In this document: positions 54,816 to 64,000 of the stretch, one piece after another | Layout: each line of letters begins with the position of its first letter | How positions within the stretch are numbered: position 1 is the stretch's first letter | Source: Lumbricus terrestris | Taxonomy: Eukaryota > Annelida > Clitellata > Crassiclitellata > Lumbricidae | Direction of reading: 5' to 3' | Assembly: GCA_949752735.1 (NCBI GenBank) | Contig: OX457036.1 | Coordinates: 5,425,676 to 5,489,675 of the forward strand | DNA length: 64,000 nucleotides | Translations under genes and position numbers: made by a program | The notes under the pieces: generated by a model | Seen by the model: the letters and a program-made list of their open reading frames with translations, nothing else | Told to the model about the DNA's origin: nothing | Database searches by the model: none

Positions 54816-56250
54816 TATTATATATATAATGAATAATTATACCTCGGACCGAAAAATAATAATAATGGACTATACATTTTTAAAGTAAACCATCAACCTA
54901 CATGTAACTTTTAAAAAGCAACATATAATAATAATAATAATTTATTTTCATTATTACTAATTAGCGATAACAAATAACCAGTAATTACCTTCTATTTCAC
55001 CGCTGTCCACAAACTCAAAGCCTCTACCAATGTCGCTCCTAAAGCCAGCCTTCAACGCATCTGGTCAGCCTACGGAAGCTCCGTCCGTTGAAGTTGGTTG
55101 AAGCAGATGAAAATTGCCGTCGGCGGCAGATAAGCAATCCTCCTCCGGAACAGATAAAAAAAACTACGCAGCCACGATCGTCGTTTCTATAGCAACGACC
55201 CCGACCTCGCAACGTATTTCGGGATATCTCTTGCTCGTTTATGTTTCCAAATCTCGCCGAACGACGTAGACACCGTCGGTTGTCCTGTTAGTCAGCCTGT
55301 AACAGGTTCCTCTTAGCGCCGACAGGCGGCCAGCACTCGGCCGGTGCTTGTGCGAATGCGCGCTGCTGTCGTGTCCAGATGTTATTTATCAAGCGCTGCT
55401 CGAATGCTGTTCGCCAGGTTTAGCATGCAGCTGAGTTGTATGGGATGAGAGAGGTTGTTGAAATGGAACAACTTGTTTTCTCGATGTCAACTCAATGGAT
55501 GCATCAATTTAAGATAATCCGTAATCAACTAATTTTTTTGCTTATCAGAGAAGATGTAGTTAAAATTAGTTATTAAAATCGTCCCAGATAAAAAAAACTG
55601 CCCTCCAAAATCGTCCCATAAAAAACTGCGCTCCAACTCCAAGCTGCTTTCAGGCGCAATATCCGAAAGACGCATCCAACAAGACAATTGATTTTACGAG
55701 ACAATACGTTCAGATGTAAGGATTTGTAGTCTTGATCGTAAGTGACTGGATGCACTAGAGCTGATCGCGTCGTTCAGTCTCTAAGGTCCTAATGAAACTT
55801 TTAGTACATATATCCGGTTCGTCGCATCGGGATTTCCATCAGGAATTAGCTTTTTCTCTCGCCTCAAGCCCCTAATCGGATTCGCTGCGATAGACACAAC
55901 CCTAATCCCTCTCTCAATGGCCTTTCACGGGTGAAGACTCATGACTCAATCTTGCTGCACTGCAGTCTCTTTTGATGTTTGCACGGTTAGTCCTTTGACA
56001 GCGACCGACGGTGTTAATCAAGTTATCGATTTCCCGACATCTGTTCCCAGATCACGACTCACCGAACCTACGGGGAGAGGAAGGAAAAGAGAGATAACAA
56101 GTCGATATTTTAGTCGTCCGCGTGTGTGTTATTGAGATGGGTAGGTCTAACGCACCCAATAAATTCCACCTTTGGTTGGCGATAAACCTATAAGGACAGA
56201 TGGCTCGCTGAAAATATTGTTCGGACATGTTTACTACTGAAGCCGATAAA
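54816..56250. other. Non-coding; one segment matches 61.3-61.4 kb inversely
   Basis: 55305-55405 (GGCGCTGACAGG-like, ACTCGGCCGGTGCTTGTGCG, GTTATTTATCAAGCGCTG) pairs with 61318-61420 on the opposite strand. A 64-codon frame at 55941-56135 is not recognised. No other feature. Confidence 0.5.
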
Positions 56251-56252
56251 GT

Positions 56253-56568
56253 GAGGACAGGTGATAGACAGGTAGAGAAGGTATTTCGTAGGCCAGACAG
56301 GTGATAGACAGGTAGAGAAGGTATTTCGTAAGCCAGACAGGTGATAGGGAGGTAGAGAAGGTATTTCTTAGGCCAGACAGGTGACGGACGGGTAGAGAAG
56401 GTATTTCTAAGTACTGCCTATAGCACTGGCCAGACAGGTGATAGACAGGTAGAGAAGGTATTTCGTAAGCCAGACAGGTGATAGGGAGGTAGAGAAGGTA
56501 TTTCGTAGGCCAGACAGGTGACGGACGGGTAGAGAAGGTATTTCTAAGTACTGCCTATAGCACTGGCC
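56253..56568 (+). repeat. 40-bp minisatellite with a 137-bp higher-order unit
   Basis: Units GCCAGACAGGTGATAGACAG + GTAGAGAAGGTATTTCGTA. Units 2-4 (56292-56428, the last one extended by CTAAGTACTGCCTATAGCAC) are repeated as units 5-7 (56429-56565), so a three-unit block was duplicated. Confidence 0.95.
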
Positions 56569-56855
56569 ATACCAAAAGAAGTATTGCGAAAACTTGAGCA
56601 AATTGACCAAAAAATATGAAACTCCTTCATAAACAGACCGGCTGACAGCTCAAGTAATGCTTCATAAATTAAGTAAATGCAAACCATTATCATTATACAC
56701 CTGCGATTTTACACAAGATATGTCATGTTGTACCTTGCTGACACACAGCGACCATGACACTAACTAAATATTTAAACTCATGTACATCACTGAAAGTCAG
56801 TGACAGCATGCTGTCAACAGTGTTAACAAAGAATAATGGCAGTTGTAATCGCAAT

Positions 56856-57036
56856 CGTAAATTTATACAGCGCCACTTCAGAGAAACTCCCCAGAGGAGC
56901 TCCCGGCCTGACAGCGCCAAACGACGATTGAGGAGAATGGTTTTGAAATGCTTGCGGAAAGATGGCAGGAAAGAAAGACCAAGACGCTCATTACGGACGT
57001 TGCTGGTAACATTCCATAAAGATGGAAGCAGTAGCA
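56856..57036 (-). mobile_element. Long interspersed repeat J, short copy
   Basis: AATTTATACAGCGCCACTTC, CCAGAGGAGCTCCCGG and ACATTCCATAAAGATGG follow the order of 19341 onward. Confidence 0.5.
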
Positions 57037-57044
57037 GCAGTAGT

Positions 57045-57337
57045 CAGGGGCGGATCCAGGGGCTAATCCGGCTATGCCCCACCCCCATTTAAAAGGTGCA
57101 TGGGTCGGGACCTCCCCCCATTTTGTTTCAACAAGCCATTAACTCAATGCAGCGGGAGAGAAAACCAGGACGCTAGAGAGGTCATTACTCTGACCAGGAT
57201 GACTGATGACTAAAAAATATCTTTTTTGGGAAATTGGACGAATGACTACAAATTTTAAAAAATAGGTCATCAAATTTTTCGGTGACCAAGATCGAAAATT
57301 TTGGCCCCCCCTTCGGAAATTTCTGTATCCGCTCTTG
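57045..57337. mobile_element. hAT-type MITE, CAGGGGCGGATCC ends, 293 bp
   Basis: CAGGGGCGGATCCAGGGG and (inverse) CAAGAGCGGATACAG; GCAGTAGT on both sides (57037-57044, 57338-57345), though inside a CAG/TAG repeat, so less telling. GATGAC-type hairpins lie at about 57205 and 57241-57271. A second right-end fragment (GGATCCGCCCATGG) is at about 57640-57655. Confidence 0.75.
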
Positions 57338-57450
57338 GCAGTAGTAGTAGTATCAGCAGCAGCAGCAGCGGCAGTAGTAGTAGTAGTAGCAGCAGCAGCA
57401 ACAGCAGCAGCAGCACCAGCACCAGCAGCAGCAGCAGCAGTAGTAGTCAA
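57338..57450. repeat. (CAG/TAG)n microsatellite
   Basis: AGCAGCAGCAGC and AGTAGTAGTAGT alternate for about 110 bp. Confidence 0.95.
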
Positions 57451-57659
57451 TAATAACAATAAATAAATGAATAAATAATGATAATAGTAATAATAAATAA
57501 ATAAATAGGCCTAAATAAACTGATAAATTAAGGGGAGGTGCATGCAAAACTACTCATGGGGAGGCACGTCAACCTTCCGAGCCAGAATAGCTTATCGAAA
57601 ATAAAGAAACGACTAAATGGGGGCTATGGCCGGATTTGCCCCCTGGATCCGCCCATGGT

Positions 57660-59110
57660 TTGACTGACTAAAATTGACATAGCTTGTCCAGTTCTGTTTA
57701 ATAAACACCTTTTAATTTGGTCTAAACCGATTATTATATGAATGACGCCAATTATTTATATAGCTTGGACTTTTATGGAGTGTAATAATAATCGTCTTTT
57801 TTACTCGTTTACGACTGGCACTATGAAGTTCGGCAGTGGTAGAGTTGACTTGAATTATCCCATCAGTCGGCGTCTTTTCCGTACATAGGCCTACAAAACC
57901 TCTTTCCTAGTTTTACTTGGCTAAATCTCGGGCGATCCAAAGAAACCACCCACCTATTCCATCGCCTGTCTGTCGTATTCAGCGTTTACTCTACAGCTCG
58001 TTTGCCTCCCAGATCGTGACAAGGATAGAGACAAGAGACTCTCGTACGTATTTTAGCAACTTAATTTTCATCAGCCTCGCCGTACGAGTCTCTCCCTTGC
58101 CGTCTGTTCTTTTCACCGACAGATGACGCATCAAGTCAGTTGACTCATGTAACAAACGACTTCAGCAGATGACTTAAGTGAGGTAAAAATCTCATCTATG
58201 GCACCAAACAATTGTGAGCGAAGGATTTGATCAATGCTGGAGAATTTTAAAATGGCTTTCTGCCCGTCAGCGCACTGGTTCGGCAACGTCATCTGGGTCC
58301 CACTTCCGACTATAAGCTTACACTCAAGACTTTTGCTGCCTTTCTGGTATCTGAGGCCACCGCCCCTCCATACTGTTGCTTTTGGTTCCTTTTACACGAA
58401 CTGCAACTATGCAGAATCGAACCTTTTGCGTGGTGTTACCAGTGCTCTGGAATGGGCACACCCAGGAACACGCGTCTGCTTCCAGGGACGTTTAACGAGT
58501 CATGTTTATTTCGACACAACTAGTTTTTTGCCGTATAATTGTAGTCAGGCGCGCATCTAAGTAGGTCGATTGATGAGTCGCTATAGAAATCAACGAATAA
58601 AAGAATGAATGGAAAGTAGAACAGTGACTGTCTAGGGATGGAGGGTGGGTATGAAGACTCGAACCATATAGGCCTACTGTCCGACGCACAGACGGGATTC
58701 TTTAACCAATTGACGACCGAGTCCTGAAGATTTATAGACAACCGCGAAACGGCTTTTGAGTTTTTTTTCGCCATGCAAAAAATTCTGATTCAGCCACACA
58801 GAATAGAAGACATTAAACGGCGTCTTTGAGCTTCGGATTCTTAGAAGGTATTGCGCCACCTGTGACCGCACGACTTTTCAAAGCGTATAGACGACATTAA
58901 ATTTTATAGACTGAGATTGAGAGATTTTTCGCGATGAAGACCTATTATAGCACACCATCTTCATCGAATTTCACTTCACGTGTCGTTTGTATGAGCTAGT
59001 AAAGTACAATATAATCGGCCCATATCCGGATACAATAGAAAATAATACGATAGGATATGATGCAATATTACAATAGAATGGTTTATATTGCAATTGCTTT
59101 GCTTAAAATG
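57660..59110. other. Non-coding stretch, no feature recognised
   Basis: Frames of 60-108 codons exist but none resembles a known protein or has good splice context. Confidence 0.45.
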
Positions 59111-59120
59111 CTCAGAAGTT

Positions 59121-59308
59121 CAGGGCTGCAGTTTTTAAGGAATTTATAGAACTGCACAACTCCTTTCCCATCATCCATGGTAAATTACTTCCAATCGGAT
59201 GACAATGACCGTTTTTGCTAGTTTTAACTGTACATCAGTGCTTATACAACAGTAAAAATCCATTTAGAGCTGCACATTTTGTGTACAACTGCACGTTAAA
59301 AAGCCTTG
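59121..59308. mobile_element. hAT-type MITE E, 188 bp, perfect target duplication
   Basis: CAGGGCTGCAGTTTTTAAGG to CACGTTAAAAAGCCTTG; CAGAAGTT on both sides (59113-59120 and 59309-59316). Confidence 0.95.
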
Positions 59309-59696
59309 CAGAAGTTCTCGCATTGCAGACATACCATGGAATATCAATGGCGTTGATCCATTGCGCGTGAAGTACCAGTTCAAGGTCGCAACAGAGAAAT
59401 TAACCTCCTGAGTTAACAGGAGGAGCTCTTTGTGCTCGGCCCTTAGGAGAGACTTAATAGCATGCGTCATACAATCGAGAGGAGATACATGTATAGTTGT
59501 ATACTGTATAGTGTATGTAGGCATGCATACATGCACGCGTACATGCATCCGGCAAGTCAGTCAGCCAGCCAGCCACCCATACATGCCTGCATGCACAAAT
59601 ACATGTAGTTTCATACAAACATGTATATCGCAGAAGCTTACATAATTATGTGCGTTTAAACTCATACATTGTTACATATAAGCATGCACGCGTGCG

Positions 59697-59847
59697 TACA
59701 TACATACATACATACGTACGTACGTACGTACGTACGTACATACATACACTGTACATACATACATACATACATACATACATACATACATACATACATACAT
59801 ACATACATACATACATACATACATACATACATACATACATACATACA
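59697..59847. repeat. (ACAT)n with (ACGT)n core
   Basis: ACGT units at about 59714-59740 lie inside ACAT units. Same tetranucleotide as 1445-2026. Confidence 0.97.
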
Positions 59848-59849
59848 TG

Positions 59850-60390
59850 CACAATAATTGCACATGCATGAAAACAAGATAATTAAGGTGAAACCATGCA
59901 TAGGTGACAGAAGCCATTACACAGGAAGCCCTAAACCATCACGACAAAGCTTCATAGTGCTTCGGAGAAGAAGAGGCAGCAGGCTTAACGTAGTTCCACC
60001 GAAGAATAGGAAATAAAATCCAAAAAAGCTTCGTACGTCGTCACCGACAAAAACGTTGACAGTTTTGCGACTGTCTCTGCGCGATTTGCAAACAAAGGAC
60101 GAGGAGACAAAACGAACATCAGAGACTTTTCTGCAGAAAACAGGATGATCCCCGTAGACTTTCGCTTATAGCCAGCGACAACGCATTTCCCCTTCAGTCT
60201 CGATTCCTATTCCCGTCAATGGCTCTGCAAGCAGCATCCTTCAACAATGACGACAGACGATTCGATGCCTCGGTTCTCCGGTTCTCAGACGAACGGTGAA
60301 ATATGGTTCTTTTATTTGCTATGTCGTTCTGAAATGGCTAGATACTGCAGACTTTACTGCCGCTTGCAGGCTTAGACGAAAACTATTCAT
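59850..60390. other. Non-coding stretch, no feature recognised
   Basis: No supported exon or repeat boundary. Confidence 0.45.
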
Positions 60391-60760
60391 TTGTTCATTC
60401 GCTCATTCTTACCAGCTTCTTTTTTGTTGTTAATCTCTTTCTTTCATCCGTTCCTATTGTTTTTTCTTCATTCCTACCTTTCCTTTGTTTATTCCTCGTT
60501 CGTTGATTTCCTTCCTAGCTTCAATCCTATATCTCTCACTTTCCTATTTTGTCATTCCCTCGCTGACTTCTTTCGTATACCTCCTAATTTTTTACATTAT
60601 ACTTTCCTTTCTTACCATTATTTCCTTTTTGTTCTTTTCTCCCAGAATTCTACCCACCTCCTAACTTCTTTCCTTCCATCGTTACCTTAATTTCTTTGTC
60701 CTTCTTCATGCATTCGTTCCCACCTTCCTCCATTGACTACTGACTTAATTTCTAAATTCA
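60391..60760. repeat. Pyrimidine-rich (TTCC/TTTC) tract
   Basis: Degenerate TTCC, TTCATTC and TTTC words over about 370 bp; its Phe/Leu/Ser-rich 99-codon frame is an artefact. Confidence 0.8.
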
Positions 60761-60814
60761 TTCTTTGTTCCTTAATTGTTCCCATGCAAAACGGGGAATA
60801 TGGTTTGATACACC

Positions 60815-60997
60815 CAGGGCTTTTTTAATGTGCAGTTGTACACAAAAATGTGCAGCTGTAAAAGGATTTGTGCTGTTGTATAAGGACTACTGTACAGCTA
60901 GAACTTGCAAAAAAGGTCCGATTGGAAGTAATTTACCATGGACGATTGGAAAGGAAAGGAGTTGTGCAGTTCTGCAAATTCCTTAAAAACAGCCCTG
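60815..60997. mobile_element. hAT-type MITE E, 183 bp, inverse orientation
   Basis: CAGGGCTTTTTTAATGTGC to TTAAAAACAGCCCTG; flanks GATACACC and GATCCACC (7 of 8). Confidence 0.95.
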
Positions 60998-61136
60998 GAT
61001 CCACCTACCCTCGAACGCTAACTGTGTCGATACATTACAATAAGTCCGTCAATCATATTCTTTAGCGGCATCGGTAGCATGCTTATGATAGAATGGTAGG
61101 AATGAAGGACGATGTGGAAAGTTGCGAAGAAGATAG

Positions 61137-61310
61137 CAGGGCTGTTTTTAATGAATTTTTCGAACTGCACAACTCCATCTTTCCCTCTCCATATTCCATG
61201 GTAAATTACTTCCAATCGGAGGACAATGACCTTTTTGCAAGTTTTAACTGTACATATGTGCTTCTACAACTGCAAATTTTGTGTGCAACTGCACGTGAAA
61301 GAAAGCCCTG
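61137..61310. mobile_element. hAT-type MITE E, 174 bp
   Basis: CAGGGCTGTTTTTAATGAAT to CACGTGAAAGAAAGCCCTG; flanks GAAGATAG and GAAGGTAG (7 of 8). It lies 140 bp from the previous copy in opposite orientation. Confidence 0.95.
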
Positions 61311-61740
61311 GAAGGTAGGACAGCCAACAGCGCTTGATAAATAACATATGGAGACAACATCGCACATTCGCACAAGCACCGGCCGAGTACCGGTCGCCTG
61401 TCAGCGCCAAGAGGTCAAAGAAACAAAGGTACGAAAGGAACAATAGAACTTAGGAAATGGAGGAATGAAAAGAAGAAAAATATGCAAGAAGGAACAAGCG
61501 AACGAATGGACGAATAGTCTGAATATTATTCGTCTACGTCAATGCCAGACGGCAATTCGTGTCTTTTACAGTTTTTCCCAAGAATGAAACAGCTAATAAA
61601 AGAAACTGCTTTTCAACGCGCGTCCGAGAATAATGTGACATGAATGCTTAGTAATAATAAAACATTATGAGCATTTTTCGCAATTGAAGTTCAACTACTG
61701 GTCGCGACCAATATGACTATTAGGCTATACCTCCCATGAA

Positions 61741-61895
61741 CAGTGGCGGCACCAGGATTTCAGTTTTGGGGGGCTGAATTTTCGGGAAAAATTTGCCGTT
61801 TTCAGTCGCCGAAATTTCTGATGACCCCTTTTTTTGGTCATCGACCAAAATCTCACGAAAAATTTCCATTTCAGCCGTCAAAATTTCTGATGACT
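61741..61895 (+). mobile_element. hAT-type MITE, CAGTGGCGGC left end, truncated
   Basis: CAGTGGCGGCACCAGGATTT and an internal GATGACC...GGTCATC hairpin at about 61820-61842 match 23211-23522. The right end is missing. Confidence 0.75.
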
Positions 61896-61899
61896 TTAA

Positions 61900-62515
61900 A
61901 CCTCGTGCGTACCTTTGTGGTTATTTTGCCCATGAAATTATTGCCAATTATTTATTCCCCATGCCGATAAACTATACGCTATAATAATCCTCAACTAATT
62001 GCGGCCTTTGGTCGTTCGATTTTTTTTCGATTGCAACGAGAGTGTGAAATTAATGCAGCAGGTGGCTAAGCCTGGCTTGCTTTAATAGCCACATCTGTGA
62101 TGAGTCTGTAGTCTGTACCATGCGCAATGGGTTGCCGAGACTAATTCCAATCGCGACTGCATTATAAATACTTGCGTCTGGCATTTTGACAACCCGCACG
62201 TGGAACCTCAAAGGGGAGGCTGAGCGCATCAAACTGACAGGGTCGTTCAAGGATGATATCTTGTGGTAAAATCGCTGAAAACTGATGACGTTGGTGGGCA
62301 CATGAGGTCGCTGTAGATAAACCGTGGGCGGCTAGACTGTCCATCATTATAGCAACCATGGGAACCGCAGATATTTTTGCAGGACGGGAAATCACAGCGA
62401 GCTTGAAAATGCAAAGCGGGAAATTATGGACGTCGGTGTTTTTCAGGTGGTTTCCAAATGTAAATTTCTCAGTTACACTTTATGTATAAGCAACATCATT
62501 ATTAGTATAGTATAG
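61900..62515. other. Non-coding stretch, no feature recognised
   Basis: No supported exon or repeat boundary. Confidence 0.45.
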
Positions 62516-62518
62516 ATC

Positions 62519-62640
62519 TATGCAGTTTAACGTCACTGTGTGGTAACAAAGACCATTAGCGACGCCCCCTCATTTATCCAGGCTTGGGACTGGCACTGGC
62601 AGAGTGCGACCAGTGGCGGAGTTGCATCATTATTGCTTGT
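62519..62640 (+). repeat. Interspersed repeat D, copy 3
   Basis: ATGCAGTTTAACGTCACTGT, GACCATTAGCGACGCC, TTATCCAGGCTTGGGACTGG, GCAGAGTGCGACCAGTGGCG, then GGAGTTGCATC. The best preserved copy. Confidence 0.8.
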
Positions 62641-63480
62641 GGAAAAGGCTAAAAACAAAAAAAAGGTAGTCAAAACTGGGTGTCAATGTTTCGAGGGAGC
62701 GCTAGTAGTCCTTTTACCCCTCTATTCGGGCGCCCTTACCTGTACATGTAGCTTGATAATATAATTATAATCGAACTTAAAATATTATAGCCCTAAACTA
62801 TACTATCATGATTCCACTCATGCACCACCACGCGACTACCATGATAGAGAACAATTTCCAGAGTATACCTAATGCTGTCTCTTAGGCTTGGCTGCATGTC
62901 GCTAGAACGGATAAAGACAATCTGACTATTGCGGACTTGATTTTACATAAATTATGGATGTTGATTAAGTTGGTTCATGACATTGTGTCTCTAACGCAGC
63001 TTTGTGAAATGTCGACTGTTTAGCCTACATTCGCAGCAACTCATTATATACGCTTAGATGAACCTTATCAGCGATTGCAATTACCCACGTCACAATATAA
63101 TGAGGATCTATGGTTGACCACTCTTGGTGTCACATTGACTGCGATGCAAAGTTGCCAGTAACTTCTATGATGAATAAATTGACAAAATTAATCGATACAT
63201 AAAGAGACAAATAAATAAATTAGTCAATAACTTAATTAATTGGGTAGCTATTAAGTAATTTACACGCACATTATTAAATGACTTAATTGAAATAAACACT
63301 TGACGAAGTGCAATTAAATAGATTTTAAAAACCGCAAAAAACAGATGAGTAAGCAGGGTGATAAGAAAATGATAAAATAGAATAGATGAATGACATGGTA
63401 GTCATGATGGTGTCTGATGCGTGTTAGAGATGAATGGGAATTGACGACACGGGGCGACAGCGTCCAGTACAGCGGACAGA
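62641..63480. other. AT-rich non-coding stretch, no feature recognised
   Basis: No supported exon or repeat boundary. Confidence 0.45.
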
Positions 63481-63486
63481 ATGAGT

Positions 63487-63712
63487 ATCTCTGTCTGTCG
63501 GTCTGTCTGTCTCTGTCTGTCTCTGTCTCTGTCTTTCTGTCTCTGTCTGTCTCTGCCTGCCTTGATCTCGATAACCGTCTGTCGAAAGTTGATTGATGGT
63601 GATAAAGTGAAGCGCTGAGGACGAATGACCACAGCGCCTCCCTCCCTCCCTCCCTCCCTCCCTCCCTCCCTCCCTCCCTCCCTCCCTCCCTCCCTCCCTC
63701 CCTCCCTACCTC
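63487..63712. repeat. (TCTG)n and (CCCT)n microsatellites
   Basis: TCTG/CTGTCT units at 63487-63560 and about 18 CCCT units at 63640-63712. Confidence 0.95.
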
Positions 63713-63719
63713 TCACTGT

Positions 63720-64000
63720 TTTTCTCGCGCTCCCTTACACGCATGACTTGCACTCTATCACTATTTCTCTCTCAATGCTTCTCTCTATCTGTTTGTCTTT
63801 CTCTTATCATATCTCTCTTTCTATCAGTGAGATAGAAGCATCTCGTTTTCTCTTTTACCCTCCCCTCTCTGACTCTTTCTTCCTTGCGCAGAATCTCTCT
63901 CTCGTTTTCTCCCCTCCTTTTTTTCAATTTAGCCAGTACCTCCGTCTCTTTGCTTCCATTCCTACTTTCTCCCCTTTTCCTTCCTTTGTCTCTGTGTCTA
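63720..64000. repeat. Degenerate CT-rich tract to the window end
   Basis: CTCTCT, TTTCTC and CCTTTC words with few purines. Confidence 0.8.

Noticed and set aside
58234..58560. 108-codon frame as a gene
   Set aside because: No domain, no splice context and no sign of selection that I can see; left as non-coding.

Overview
The window is animal nuclear DNA, most likely from a marine or other non-vertebrate metazoan. Spliced coding exons, an intronless rhodopsin-class GPCR, tRNA-headed SINEs, an RTE-type LINE, piggyBac, mariner, hAT and Helitron elements and very long microsatellites all point that way. I cannot name the species or phylum. Nothing is bacterial: no operons, no CRISPR, no phage genes.

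Only two host genes can be supported. At the left edge (237-1166, plus strand) are the last two coding exons of an endonuclease/exonuclease/phosphatase (EEP) family nuclease of the CCR4/Angel/nocturnin kind; the rest of that gene lies outside the window. At 50287-51513 (minus strand) is a complete single-exon 408-residue class A GPCR in a GC-rich island. A CpG-rich stretch at 16.30-16.53 kb looks like a promoter with no recognisable gene beside it, and seven CACGTG boxes lie at 49.5-50.2 kb, 3' of the GPCR.

Most of the rest is mobile DNA. Region by region: 2.8-5.7 kb, repeats with mariner-like ends and Helitron-like 3' ends; 6-10.3 kb, a diverged duplication, a small GGAT-tailed retroposon, GGAT and purine tracts; 11.59-14.27 kb, a piggyBac element with a single-frameshift transposase, inserted into a tandem repeat; 15.6-18.3 kb, SINE and MITE fragments, the promoter-like stretch and a mariner relic; 19.3-31.5 kb, old repeats including a duplicated AT-rich family, two more SINE families and LINE debris; 31.7-37.9 kb, an L2/CR1-like relic, a Helitron with its own empty-site copy next to it, and a long open RTE LINE frame; 38.4-42.86 kb, a three-level transposon nest (hAT inside an unclassified transposon inside a mariner); 43-49.9 kb, at least five hAT-like MITEs with 8-bp target duplications; 51.5-54.8 kb, degenerate and trinucleotide repeats, MITEs, a LINE scrap and a second Helitron; 55-64 kb, mostly non-coding with MITEs, a higher-order minisatellite and low-complexity tracts.

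The most interesting material is the nested composite at 38.4-42.9 kb. Its middle element encodes a protein with a D-x-CGGQNRN motif, carries a 30-bp terminal inverted repeat and repeated subterminal motifs, and does not fit a superfamily I can name with confidence. Close behind are the hAT-type MITEs that share an internal GATGAC/GTCATC hairpin but have different termini, the Helitron with an adjacent pre-insertion site, and the SINE family whose 3' tail matches an L2-like LINE end in the same window.
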